64,000 bases of DNA from Nitrosomonas communis (lineage in GTDB: Bacteria; Pseudomonadota; Gammaproteobacteria; Burkholderiales; Nitrosomonadaceae), in the NCBI RefSeq assembly GCF_001007935.1, contig NZ_CP011451.1:1240001-1304000 (forward strand), read 5' to 3'. Position numbers and translations under genes: made by a program. The notes beneath the pieces are model-generated. The model made no database searches. It worked only from the letters and a program-made list of their open reading frames with translations, and had not been told where the DNA came from. The first letter of the stretch is position 1. The number at the start of each line of letters is the position of its first letter. Below are positions 39,917 to 49,208 of the stretch, piece after piece.

Positions 39917-39995
39917 AAAAAGACTCCTTATGGATCTGACCAGACTTAAAGACAGACGCAGACTCGTATATTGTCTACGTGCAAAATCTCTATAG

Positions 39996-40001
39996 ATTAT
40001 A
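39996..40001 (-). promoter_or_regulatory. Candidate carA -10 box
   Basis: A perfect TATAAT on the minus strand, 80 bp before the carA start, in the context CACGTATAATCTATAG. No good -35 is placed at the usual distance. No arginine operator or pyrimidine attenuator recognised. Confidence 0.35.
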
Positions 40002-40116
40002 CGTGAGATAAAGTGCGTTTTCTATGAATAGCCAAGCATACTGCCAAACAAACAAAATTATAACATTATCAATAAAACACTTTATAGTTATTATCCATTA
40101 TCTAACAGATCTAACC

Positions 40117-40230
40117 GGCTGTTGAAAAAACGCATTTGAGCAGTCGAGATCGGCAGAAGAGAGGTAAAAACAAGTGAAAAAGCAAAGTTATACTTGATCA
40201 ATGAGCATTTTGAGCCAGTTTTTAACAGCG
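40117..40230. repeat. Element C: 114-bp inverted-repeat element
   Basis: Bounded by GGCTGTTGAAAAA and the near-inverse GTTTTTAACAGCG. No coding capacity. The end sequence resembles those of several insertion-sequence families, so it may be a MITE or an internally deleted IS. It lies in the 425-bp gap between carA and the glycolate operon; nothing else is seen there except the promoters. Confidence 0.55.
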
Positions 40231-40341
40231 CAGCGGCAACGGAGCGAAGAGATATTTTTATCAGCCTGCTAATTCAGGTAGGATCAGATCGATTTGTTAA
40301 CATAAAGAGAATAACATCCTTAGAGGATTAGAGGAGACTAA

Positions 40342-41238
40342 GTGATAAATAATATTGGCTTTATTGGCTTGGGTATCATGGGCAAGCCCATGGCAGGACA
40401 TCTTATTCGAGGTGGGCATAAATTATTTCTACACTCTCGTAGCGGCGTACCTGAAGAACTTATCAAAGAAGGCGGTAAGCGTTGTGCCACACCCAAAGAA
40501 GTCACCCAAAATGCAGAAATTATTTTTCTGATGTTACCCGATGCGCCTGATGTTGAAAAAGTTTTATTTGGTCACAGTGGAATCGCTGATAATTTAAATG
40601 AACATCCTGCAAAAAAAATAATCGTGGATATGAGCTCTATCTCCCCTCTCCAAACCATAAAATTTGCGGATAGGATCAATCAGTTAGGTTGCGATTATGT
40701 GGATGCTCCTGTTTCGGGAGGAGAGGTCGGCGCGAAAAACGCTACACTCACCATTATGGTGGGAGCTGACGAAAGTGTATTTGAAAAAATAAAACCCATA
40801 CTTGGTTTGATGGGACAAACCATCACGCTGATAGGGGCGAATGGCGCGGGTCAAATTTGCAAGGTGGCTAACCAGATTATAGTTGCGCTTACAATAGAAG
40901 CGGTAGGAGAGGCGCTCCTGTTTGCATCCAAGGCAGGTGCTGATCCTGCAAGAGTACGACAAGCTTTGCTCGGAGGGTTCGCTTGCTCACGTGTTCTTGA
41001 GGTTCATGGAGACCGTATGATCAAGCGTTCATTTGACCCAGGATTTCGGATCGAATTGCAACAAAAAGATCTTGCTATCGCTCTTTCATGCGCATCTGAC
41101 TTAGGCGTCAGTTTACCCAATACAGCTATAACCCAATCGCTTTATAATGCATGTATTGCTCATGAAGGCGGCAAGTGGGATAACTCCGCCATTGTTTGCA
41201 TACTTGAAAAATTAAGCAATCATCAAATAAAGAATTAA
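40342..41238 (+). CDS. glxR: 2-hydroxy-3-oxopropionate (tartronate semialdehyde) reductase
   Basis: Reduces tartronate semialdehyde to D-glycerate with NAD(P)H. The beta-hydroxyacid dehydrogenase signature FIGLGIMGKPMAGHL is at residues 6-20, DAPVSGGEVGA follows, and the catalytic lysine is in GAGQICKVANQI. 298 residues. The start is GTG with GAGGAGA just upstream. Leads glcDEF by 9 bp, so glyoxylate made by glycolate oxidase could enter the glycerate pathway if a glyoxylate carboligase exists elsewhere. 3-hydroxyisobutyrate dehydrogenase is the alternative, less likely by context. Confidence 0.85.
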   Translation: MINNIGFIGLGIMGKPMAGHLIRGGHKLFLHSRSGVPEELIKEGGKRCATPKEVTQNAEIIFLMLPDAPDVEKVLFGHSGIADNLNEHPAKKIIVDMSSISPLQTIKFADRINQLGCDYVDAPVSGGEVGAKNATLTIMVGADESVFEKIKPILGLMGQTITLIGANGAGQICKVANQIIVALTIEAVGEALLFASKAGADPARVRQALLGGFACSRVLEVHGDRMIKRSFDPGFRIELQQKDLAIALSCASDLGVSLPNTAITQSLYNACIAHEGGKWDNSAIVCILEKLSNHQIKN

Positions 41239-41247
41239 TACCGATTT

Positions 41248-42702
41248 ATGTCTCGCTCCGAATTAGTCAGTAAATTGCGCTCTTTCCTTCCTCGTGATGC
41301 TGTTTTATATGAAACGGAGGATTTAAAGCCGTACGAATGCGATGGCCTATCGGCATACCGGCAAACACCGATGATCGTTGCGCTCCCTCAAACAGAAGAA
41401 GAAGTGGCCAAAATTCTACAGATTTGCCATGCCACCCAAATTCCGGTAGTTGCACGTGGCGCAGGAACAGGCCTATCGGGTGGCGCGCTGCCTCATAATG
41501 AAGGTATTCTGCTATCGCTTGCCAAATTGAAACGAATACTTGAAATCGATCCAATAGCACGCACGGCACGCGTACAACCGGGGGTAAGGAATTTGGCGAT
41601 TAGCGAAGCAGTTGCGCCATACAGTTTGTATTACGCGCCTGATCCTTCATCACAAATAGCTTGCACGATTGGTGGCAATGTAGCTGAGAATTCTGGCGGA
41701 GTACATTGCCTGAAATATGGATTGACCGTTCATAATATTCTTAAGTTACGCGTACTCACCATGGAAGGTCAAGCAATCGAAATTGGGAGCAGTGCGCTCG
41801 ATAGTCCCGGCTATGATTTGCTGGCCTTAATGACTGGCAGCGAGGGAATGCTAGGCATCATTACCGAGATCACGGTTAAGCTCACTCCAAAACCTGAAAA
41901 AGCACAGTTAGTAATGGCAGCATTTAATGATATTCAAAAAGCTGCAGACGCTGTGGCTAATATCATCAGTGCCGGAATTATTCCTGCCGGCATGGAGATG
42001 ATGGATAAGATTACTATCCATGCTGTTGAGGATTTTTTGCATGCAGGCTATGATTTAGATGCTGCTGCTATCCTATTATGTGAAGCCGATGGCATGACAG
42101 AAGAGGTAGCAGATGAAATTCAAAAGATAAGCACCATCATGCAAGAGAGTGGCGCAATTAAAATCAGCATCTCACGCAATGAAACAGAGCGGCTTTGTTT
42201 TTGGGCAGGCCGCAAAGCTGCTTTTCCTGCTGCCGGCAGGGTATCCCCCGATTACTACTGTATGGATGGAACGATTCCTCGCAAGCGTTTAGCGCAAGTA
42301 CTACATGATATTGAAACTCTTTCTGCTGAATATGGCTTGCGTTGCATGAATGTTTTCCATGCCGGCGATGGTAATTTACATCCATTAATACTTTATGATG
42401 CCAATCAACCTGGAGAATTAGAGAAAACTGAAGCTTTCGGCGCTAGAATATTGGAAATATGTATTGAGGCTGGCGGAACGATCACTGGAGAGCATGGCGT
42501 TGGAATAGAAAAGCTAGATCAAATGTGTCTTCAATTTAAATCTGCCGAACGAAACCTATTTCATGCGATCAAACATGCTTTTGATCCAGCCGGCTTACTC
42601 AATCCCGGGAAAGCGATTCCATCGCTCCATCGTTGCGCAGAATTAGGAGCCATGCATGTACATCGTAGCGAAAATAAATTTCCAACGATCCCTAGATTTT
42701 AA
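41248..42702 (+). CDS. glcD: Glycolate oxidase, FAD-binding subunit GlcD
   Basis: Oxidises glycolate to glyoxylate. The FAD-binding PCMH domain has PVVARGAGTGLSGGALP and the later IGGNVAENSGGVHCLKYG, and the C-terminal FAD-oxidase domain ends with GTITGEHGVGIEKL and DPAGLLNPGKAIP. 484 residues. The same fold serves D-lactate dehydrogenases; co-location with glcE and glcF favours glycolate. Confidence 0.93.
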   Translation: MSRSELVSKLRSFLPRDAVLYETEDLKPYECDGLSAYRQTPMIVALPQTEEEVAKILQICHATQIPVVARGAGTGLSGGALPHNEGILLSLAKLKRILEIDPIARTARVQPGVRNLAISEAVAPYSLYYAPDPSSQIACTIGGNVAENSGGVHCLKYGLTVHNILKLRVLTMEGQAIEIGSSALDSPGYDLLALMTGSEGMLGIITEITVKLTPKPEKAQLVMAAFNDIQKAADAVANIISAGIIPAGMEMMDKITIHAVEDFLHAGYDLDAAAILLCEADGMTEEVADEIQKISTIMQESGAIKISISRNETERLCFWAGRKAAFPAAGRVSPDYYCMDGTIPRKRLAQVLHDIETLSAEYGLRCMNVFHAGDGNLHPLILYDANQPGELEKTEAFGARILEICIEAGGTITGEHGVGIEKLDQMCLQFKSAERNLFHAIKHAFDPAGLLNPGKAIPSLHRCAELGAMHVHRSENKFPTIPRF

Positions 42703-42754
42703 TTAAGCAATAAACTGGGTAAATTCCTCCAAACTATATTATTTTTTTACTTTT

Positions 42755-43828
42755 ATGCCAAAAGCAGTTGAACACTTTATTCATACTATCAATGCTGCGG
42801 TAAAAAACAAAAAACCGATTTATATCCGTGGCGGTAACAGCAAATATTTTTATGGTGGTCAGCTAACTAGTCAAACATACGAAATACTTGATGCCGCAGC
42901 ATATTCTGGCATTGTCAATTACGAGCCGAGCGAACTTATCATAACCGCACGTGCAGGCACACGCTTGTCTGATCTTGAAGCAACATTATCCGAACATCAT
43001 CAGATGCTGGCTTTTGAGCCGCCTCATTTTGATGAAAATGCCACATTAGGTGGCTGTATCGCCACCGGTCTTTCTGGACCCCGAAGAGCCTATACGGGAG
43101 CAGTTCGTGATTTTGTGCTCGGGGTACGCATGCTGGATGGCAAAGGGGATGATTTACATTTTGGCGGACAGGTCATGAAAAATGTGGCTGGTTATGATGT
43201 TTCACGTCTTGTAACCGGCGCGATGGGGACCTTGGGAGTTCTGCTGGAAGTTTCACTCAAGGTATTGCCGCTACCATCAATGGAAATAACGCTAGGCATG
43301 CAGATGACAAAACCCGAAGCAATTGACAAAATGCATCATTGGGCAAGCAAACCATTACCTATTTCTGCTACCTGTTTTTATAATGACCATCTTTTTGTAA
43401 GACTCTCTGGTGCCGAATCTGCGGTGCATGCCGCTCGCCTTAAACTGGGTGGAGAAGAAATTAAACAAGCCAAATCGTTCTGGCAATCCATACGCGAGCA
43501 TACCCATCCTTTCTTTCATTCAGGAACGAGACTGTGGCGCTTATCACTCAAATCTTCTACCCCGAAGCTATCACTGCCAGGAGAACAATTATTAGAATGG
43601 GGGGGCGCATTGCGCTGGCTGGCGAGCGACGAAAATTTAAATGAAAATACTATTCGGGCGCAAGCAGAAGCAGCAGGTGGACATGCTACTTTGTTTTCTG
43701 GTAACAAATCCTCTGCACAGATTTTTCATCCCTTAACATCTTATATGATGACACTCCATAAACGCTTGAAACAAAAATTTGATCCTGCGGGAATATTTAA
43801 CCCAGGACGAATGTATCCAGAGTACTAA
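42755..43828 (+). CDS. glcE: Glycolate oxidase subunit GlcE
   Basis: Second FAD-binding subunit of the membrane-associated glycolate oxidase. 357 residues, shorter than GlcD, with IYIRGGNSKYFYGG, ATLGGCIATGLSGPRR and VMKNVAGYDVSRLVTGAMG, which are GlcE landmarks. It ends DPAGIFNPGRMYPEY, 3 bp before glcF. Confidence 0.93.
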   Translation: MPKAVEHFIHTINAAVKNKKPIYIRGGNSKYFYGGQLTSQTYEILDAAAYSGIVNYEPSELIITARAGTRLSDLEATLSEHHQMLAFEPPHFDENATLGGCIATGLSGPRRAYTGAVRDFVLGVRMLDGKGDDLHFGGQVMKNVAGYDVSRLVTGAMGTLGVLLEVSLKVLPLPSMEITLGMQMTKPEAIDKMHHWASKPLPISATCFYNDHLFVRLSGAESAVHAARLKLGGEEIKQAKSFWQSIREHTHPFFHSGTRLWRLSLKSSTPKLSLPGEQLLEWGGALRWLASDENLNENTIRAQAEAAGGHATLFSGNKSSAQIFHPLTSYMMTLHKRLKQKFDPAGIFNPGRMYPEY

Positions 43829-43831
43829 AAA

Positions 43832-45106
43832 ATGCAGACGAATCTTGCTGATTTTATTAAACATACCCCGGATGGCCAGGAAGCTGATGCGATATTGAGA
43901 TCCTGTGTACATTGCGGTTTTTGCCTGGCCACATGCCCTACTTACCAGTTATTGGGCGATGAATTGGATAGCCCACGCGGTCGCATTTATTTGATGAAGC
44001 AAGTCTTGGAAGGGCAGCCAGCCACGCAGAAAACACAACAGCATCTGGATAGGTGCCTTACTTGCCGTGCTTGTGAAACAACCTGCCCTTCTGGCGTTCG
44101 ATATGGTCGACTAATCGATATTGGGCGAGGTGTGATTCACAAAAAGGTAACACGCAGTACGCGCGAGAGAAGCATGCGCTATCTATTGAACAAAATCTTG
44201 CCTAATCGATCTTTATTTACCTCATTATTTAAAATAGGCCAATTTTTCCGCCCTTTAATTTTGGGCAAATTAAAAAAATCAATCCCTGCCAAGATTCCAA
44301 ATAGCAGAAAGTGGCCCACAAAAAAACATCAACGAACTATGCTTGTACTCGATGGATGCGTGCAACCGGAGTTTTCTCCTAACATCAATATTGCTACTGC
44401 GCGCGTTCTCGATAAGCTTGGAATTTCGCTGATTACAGCGGAAAAAGCAGGCTGCTGTGGTGCGCTCTCTTATCATCTTGATGCTCAGCAAGACGGATTG
44501 AATTACATGCGTCGCAATATCGATGCTTGGTGGTCACTTATTGATGAAAAAAAGAACACACAGCCGATAGAAGCCATTGTGATAACAGCAAGTGGTTGCG
44601 GAGTCACTGTCAAGGATTATGGGCATTTACTACGCAACGATCCAGCTTATGCAGAAAAAGCCAAACAAATTTCAGCATTAACTAAAGATATCAGTGAAAT
44701 ATTAGCCGCAGAAACAGTTAATTTGGCTACTCTTCTTGAAAAATCTGGACAATATGACAAAACAAAGCTTGCGTTTCATTCTCCCTGCACACTTCAGCAT
44801 GGCATGCAGATCCGGGGTGTCGTCGAAAAAATACTCGGCATGACTGGTTTTACACTTTGTGCGGTTAAAGATGCCCACCTTTGCTGTGGTTCTGCTGGCA
44901 CTTACTCCATCCTTCAGCCAATATTGTCTCAACAATTGCTCAAAGAGAAATTAATCAATCTTACTGCCGAGAAACCAGATCAGCTTGTAACTGCAAATAT
45001 TGGTTGCTTAATGCATCTACAAAGCGGTACATCATTACCCGTCAGGCACTGGATAGAAGTTTTGGATGATATATTAAGTAATCATTCTACCCAAAATCAC
45101 AAATAA
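43832..45106 (+). CDS. glcF: Glycolate oxidase iron-sulfur subunit GlcF
   Basis: Passes electrons from the FAD subunits to the quinone pool. Two 4Fe-4S sites, CVHCGFCLATCP and CLTCRACETTCP, are in the first 90 residues. Two CCG domains follow (AGCCGAL and HLCCGSAGTY). 424 residues. Last gene of the operon. Confidence 0.94.
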   Translation: MQTNLADFIKHTPDGQEADAILRSCVHCGFCLATCPTYQLLGDELDSPRGRIYLMKQVLEGQPATQKTQQHLDRCLTCRACETTCPSGVRYGRLIDIGRGVIHKKVTRSTRERSMRYLLNKILPNRSLFTSLFKIGQFFRPLILGKLKKSIPAKIPNSRKWPTKKHQRTMLVLDGCVQPEFSPNINIATARVLDKLGISLITAEKAGCCGALSYHLDAQQDGLNYMRRNIDAWWSLIDEKKNTQPIEAIVITASGCGVTVKDYGHLLRNDPAYAEKAKQISALTKDISEILAAETVNLATLLEKSGQYDKTKLAFHSPCTLQHGMQIRGVVEKILGMTGFTLCAVKDAHLCCGSAGTYSILQPILSQQLLKEKLINLTAEKPDQLVTANIGCLMHLQSGTSLPVRHWIEVLDDILSNHSTQNHK

Positions 45107-45175
45107 TCTCCTTATGCTTTTATCGCAGTTTTGAACGGTATTTATATATCTTTTATTATCTTATTTTTATAATAG

Positions 45176-45352
45176 GGCGCCTCTAGAAATTCAGAATTCT
45201 AAATAAGACAGGCGAGAACTAAAAATGTTGGCGCAGCCTATAACTGTTAGGCAAGTAAACATTTTTTGTAAACAACGAAGTATTGTGACGAAACGGGAAA
45301 AGCAGGCAATCCGCGAAGCGGATGCTCGCAAATATGAATTTTTAGCGGCACC
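45176..45352 (-). repeat. Family B miniature element, copy 3 (inverted)
   Basis: About 177 bp, reading as the reverse complement of the copies at 20153 and 34757. Ends GGCGCCTCTAGAAATTC and GAATTTTTAGCGGCACC. Contains GGCAATCCGCGAAGCGGATG. The palindrome is degenerate (GCCTATAACTGTTAGGC). Located 69 bp after glcF. Confidence 0.83.
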
Positions 45353-45411
45353 CAATATTCTTTCTTTGTAATCTATTTCTTATTAACCTCGTCACCGCAT
45401 TCAGCAGTAGA

Positions 45412-45446
45412 GATAGGAATGCCGGATAATGAACAGCATTCCTATC
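45412..45446. terminator. Perfect 11-bp hairpin downstream of glcF
   Basis: GATAGGAATGC (45412-45422) and GCATTCCTATC (45436-45446) pair perfectly around a 13-base loop. There is no T-run on either side, so it may be a factor-dependent terminator, an RNA stability element or an operator. The rest of the 635-bp gap (45107-45741), apart from the family B copy, shows no gene. Confidence 0.45.
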
Positions 45447-45741
45447 ACTGCCCATTCAACTCGTCCTACACCCCAAAATTTTCCTTACAATTTTTTCACA
45501 TTCATTCAGGTAAAGTTTGTAATCTCAGCTCTAGTTATATAACGCAAATCGCAAGTTTATTATCATGAGATTAGCTTAGTAACTAAAATAATCTGAGTTA
45601 ATCGAATCAATAACTATTTATTCAATAAAAATAAAATATTAGGAGCGATTTCAGTTTATTATTAAAAGTACCTATGATAAAGTTTTTGCGTGTATCAAAA
45701 TAAATTTTTAAGCAATTTTATTTAGAGAGGAGAATTTCAGC

Positions 45742-46326
45742 ATGAAAATAAAAACTGCTAATCTGATAATGATAATTTTTTCAATATCGCTTGCATTTGG
45801 CTTAATGGGCTGCCAACCGAGAGGAAAAATTGTAGATGCAAAGCAAGGCAATTCAGAAGTTCTCCAGAAAGATGAGAAGAAAGCCGAGGCAAAAGCCGAG
45901 CCTGATAAAACCGCAGATACTACAAAAGACACGCCTGAATCAATTCCAGATGAAAGTGATGAAGCTTCTAAAGAGACAATTATATCCGCTGATCAAACCA
46001 TTGATACTATGCCAAACGAATCAATTGAATCTGAAGACCCTTTATCTGCATTCAGTAACGAAATTCCGCCACCAGCGAAAAAATCAGAACAGCACATTGA
46101 AAAGTATGAGGATTTGAGCGAAGTTGTCAAGGCAACTCCTGAATTAACTCGTAAAGTTCAACAGGCTCTAGCTGATGCTGGATTTAATCCCGGTGCAATT
46201 GATGGAAAAAGCGGGGCTAAAACTATCACTGCATTGAAAAACTTTCAGAAACAGAACAATATTACTATGGGCTATGGCCAGCTAACCAAAGAAACGCTGC
46301 AAAAGCTTGGCGTATCCTATCAATAG
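45742..46326 (+). CDS. Lipoprotein with C-terminal peptidoglycan-binding domain
   Basis: 194 residues: signal peptide with lipobox LMGC (Cys at 24), a long acidic, Pro/Ser/Thr-rich linker (about 30-125) likely to span the periplasm, and a PG_binding_1 domain at the C-terminus (TRKVQQALADAGFNPGAIDG, then GAKTITALKNFQKQ). AGAGGAGA lies upstream of the ATG. The layout suggests an outer-membrane lipoprotein that tethers to the cell wall. It stands alone; the family is recognised by domain only. Confidence 0.85.
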   Translation: MKIKTANLIMIIFSISLAFGLMGCQPRGKIVDAKQGNSEVLQKDEKKAEAKAEPDKTADTTKDTPESIPDESDEASKETIISADQTIDTMPNESIESEDPLSAFSNEIPPPAKKSEQHIEKYEDLSEVVKATPELTRKVQQALADAGFNPGAIDGKSGAKTITALKNFQKQNNITMGYGQLTKETLQKLGVSYQ

Positions 46327-46341
46327 AAATTCATAACCAAT

Positions 46342-46432
46342 ACAGACCGGAAAGAGATAATTGCAGATTACTCTGAAAGCATCGCTCGAATAAGAAAATT
46401 TATTTATGATAAAAATCTATTTTCCGGTCTGT
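46342..46432. repeat. 12-bp perfect inverted repeat after the lipoprotein gene
   Basis: ACAGACCGGAAA (46342-46353) and TTTCCGGTCTGT (46421-46432) are exact inverses, 67 bases apart, and the second arm is followed by TTCCTTC. It could be a long-loop terminator or the ends of a small element. The rest of 46327-46826 is AT-rich with no gene. Confidence 0.5.
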
Positions 46433-46740
46433 TTCCTTCATCCATTATTTATTGCCACTAGTAAATTTAGCATATAAATATAAATATGCTAAAAGTAGAT
46501 TGTCAGATTTCTAAATAAATTCAGGAATTAGAAGAGTTAATATTTTTATTCTAAAATCATTGCTTTGGTTTATAAAATATACATGCTAGCATATCGCCAC
46601 TTAGTAGAATAACAAATAGAATAGCGGTTTTATTTAAAGCATTTTTATCTATAGCTCTCACTAAGCTATATTGAGACTTTTTTCTTTTCACAAAAAAGAA
46701 ATGATATTGCATCAAATTAACTAGAATAAGAAAAAGATAG

Positions 46741-46757
46741 TGTTCAAATTGTGAACA
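46741..46757. promoter_or_regulatory. Palindromic site upstream of hpnH
   Basis: TGTTCAAATTGTGAACA is a perfect inverted repeat of two 6-base arms with a 5-base centre, about 70 bp before the hpnH start. The shape suits a dimeric regulator; none is identified. Could be chance in AT-rich DNA. Confidence 0.3.
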
Positions 46758-46826
46758 AGTTGAGAATTCCTAATTTATCGTGCGATAAAAATAAAATTGG
46801 TACTAAAAATAACGGAGAGAAATTAA

Positions 46827-47999
46827 ATGGGCGTCCCTTTTTTACAAAAATACCGTGTAGGTAGTTATATATTAAAGCAGAAGCTTCAGGGTAATAAACG
46901 TTATCCTTTAGTACTAATGTTGGAGCCTTTATTTCAATGTAATCTGGCGTGCGCTGGTTGTGGCAAGATTGATTATCCAGATGATACCTTACGTCGCCGA
47001 ATGAGCGTTCAAGAGTGTCTATCAGCTGTGGATGAATGTGGAGCACCAGTTGTTTCAATCGCTGGTGGAGAGCCACTCATCCATAAAGAAATGCCTCAAA
47101 TTGTAGAGGGTATCATCGAGCGAAAAAAATTCGTCTATTTATGTACCAATGCATTATTGCTAGAAGATCGAATGGATGATTACCGCCCATCCCCTTATTT
47201 TACTTTTTCAATCCATCTTGATGGTAATAAAGAACGTCATGACGCATCTGTTTGTCGTGAAGGAGTTTATGATAAAGTCATTCCAGCTATTCAAAAAGCG
47301 CTCAAGCGCGGCTTCAGGGTCACGGTAAACTGCACACTTTTTCAAAATGAAACGGCAGAAGAAGTTGCAGCTTTTTTTGACACGGCTACTGAATTAGGAG
47401 TGGAAGGGATCAATGTATCCCCGGGGTTCAGTTATGAACATGCTCCACGTCAGGATGTATTTTTGCAACGATCGGTTAGCAAGCGACTTTTTCGAGCGAT
47501 CTTTCAAGAAGGAAAAAAAAGAAAGCAACCATGGAGATTCAACCATTCCGGTCTTTATTTAGATTTCCTCGCAGGCAATCAGAATTATCAATGTACTGCA
47601 TGGGGTAATCCCACACGCAACCTATTTGGATGGCAACGTCCTTGTTATTTATTGGTAGATGAAGGTTATGCAGCCAGCTTCCGTGAATTAATGGAGGAAA
47701 CAGATTGGGATAAATACGGTGTAGGCAATAATCCGAAATGTGCTAATTGTATGGCTCACTGCGGATTTGAGCCAACTGCGATTAACGATACATTTGCTCA
47801 TCCGCTTAAAGCAATGCGTGTAAGCCTGCGTGGGCCGCGTCTTGACGGCCCTATGGCACCCGACCCTTCTCAAAAGAACTTAACCTCCCTGAGAGAAAGT
47901 ACCTCGTCGCAGAAGGAATTTCCAATACCCGTCACAGTTGAACAAACAACAAGTGCCCCAACCGCTTCATCAAGTAATCTAACTCGCTCTGATAGTTAG
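46827..47999 (+). CDS. hpnH: Hopanoid biosynthesis radical SAM protein HpnH
   Basis: Adds an adenosyl group to diploptene to make adenosylhopane, the first step to extended hopanoids. The radical SAM cluster motif C38-x3-C42-x2-C45 reads CNLACAGCG, with SIAGGEPL next, and the HpnH-specific NPKCANCMAHCGFEPTAI near the C-terminus. 390 residues, including a Ser/Thr-rich tail of about 40 residues. GGAGAG lies upstream of the ATG. Squalene-hopene cyclase is not in the window. Confidence 0.93.
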   Translation: MGVPFLQKYRVGSYILKQKLQGNKRYPLVLMLEPLFQCNLACAGCGKIDYPDDTLRRRMSVQECLSAVDECGAPVVSIAGGEPLIHKEMPQIVEGIIERKKFVYLCTNALLLEDRMDDYRPSPYFTFSIHLDGNKERHDASVCREGVYDKVIPAIQKALKRGFRVTVNCTLFQNETAEEVAAFFDTATELGVEGINVSPGFSYEHAPRQDVFLQRSVSKRLFRAIFQEGKKRKQPWRFNHSGLYLDFLAGNQNYQCTAWGNPTRNLFGWQRPCYLLVDEGYAASFRELMEETDWDKYGVGNNPKCANCMAHCGFEPTAINDTFAHPLKAMRVSLRGPRLDGPMAPDPSQKNLTSLRESTSSQKEFPIPVTVEQTTSAPTASSSNLTRSDS

Positions 48000-48086
48000 T
48001 ATAGTAGAGCCTATTTTTAACCTATTATATAAAGGTACAAAGAACAATATTTACCTTGAATTAATTCCGTTAATTGAGATCAGACG

Positions 48087-49208
48087 ATGATAGAGCTTGC
48101 TACGTTTCTAGCTTTTATAGGTACTTTTCTTTGGTGGATAATAGTGCTGGTTCCTTGGCAACCATGGGGTACACAAGAGTCTTTAGATACAATAAATGAT
48201 GAAAAGCAATCATTGGATGAAATTACCGTGCTTATTCCTGCACGCAATGAAGGAGCATTTATTCAGCAAACATTAACAGCGCTCAGCACTCAAGGATTAA
48301 ACCTACAAATCATCGTTATAGATGATCAATCAGATGATAATACTGCTGAGCAAGCACAGGAATGGGGAGCAACAGTATTATCCGGTACACCACTGCCCAC
48401 TGGCTGGAGTGGAAAATTATGGGCTTTAGAACAAGGACTCAGTAAAGTTCGTACGCCTTATACATTATTACTGGACGCAGACATTACCCTTACACAAGGA
48501 ATTATTGCTGCTTTACTCAAAAAAGCGCGTGTAGAGAATCTAGCTTTTGTATCTTTAATGGCACAACCCTCTCTTCACCATTTTATTGAGCGTTTATTGA
48601 TGCCTGCCTTTGTGTTCTTCTTTAAATTGCTTTATCCCTTCCAGCTTGCTAATAAACCTGGCTCGCGAATTGCTGCTGCAGCTGGCGGGTGTATATTGGT
48701 CAAGACGAATGTGCTGCGAACAATAGGCGCATTTGACAGTTTACGTGATGCACTGATTGATGATTGTACGCTGGCATCCCGCATCAAGCATACTGGTTTG
48801 CTTACCTGGACCGGTCTCAGTCATTCTGCTTGCAGTCATCGAGTTTATGATGATATGAAAACAATTTGGAATATGGTGGCACGAACGGCTTATACACAAT
48901 TACATTACTCTTCTTTATTACTTTTTGCTTGTACATTGATTATGGTAAGCATGTTCTGGTTTGCTCCATTTATATCTTTATTTCTTCCGTTAACTACTTA
49001 TTTAATTATTACTGCCGTATTAACGTGGACTGCCATGATCATCGTTTATCTGCCCATTTTACGTTATTACCAATGCTCCTCGCTTTGGATAGCTGCACTT
49101 CCTCTTATCGGTACCTTGTTTTTACTGATGACATGGACGTCAGCATTCCGGTTCTGGCGTGGTGAGCGTGCTCAATGGAAAAATCGTCGATATGAGATCT
49201 CTGCTTGA
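48087..49208 (+). CDS. hpnB: Hopene-associated glycosyltransferase HpnB
   Basis: Family 2 glycosyltransferase, a membrane protein found in hopanoid loci. One N-terminal span (LATFLAFIGTFLWWIIVLV), then the catalytic domain with VLIPARNEGAFI, VIDDQSDDNT and the metal motif LLLDADIT, then ALIDDCTLASRI, and three C-terminal spans. 373 residues. It follows hpnH by 87 bp. The natural acceptor is not established. Confidence 0.88.
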   Translation: MIELATFLAFIGTFLWWIIVLVPWQPWGTQESLDTINDEKQSLDEITVLIPARNEGAFIQQTLTALSTQGLNLQIIVIDDQSDDNTAEQAQEWGATVLSGTPLPTGWSGKLWALEQGLSKVRTPYTLLLDADITLTQGIIAALLKKARVENLAFVSLMAQPSLHHFIERLLMPAFVFFFKLLYPFQLANKPGSRIAAAAGGCILVKTNVLRTIGAFDSLRDALIDDCTLASRIKHTGLLTWTGLSHSACSHRVYDDMKTIWNMVARTAYTQLHYSSLLLFACTLIMVSMFWFAPFISLFLPLTTYLIITAVLTWTAMIIVYLPILRYYQCSSLWIAALPLIGTLFLLMTWTSAFRFWRGERAQWKNRRYEISA

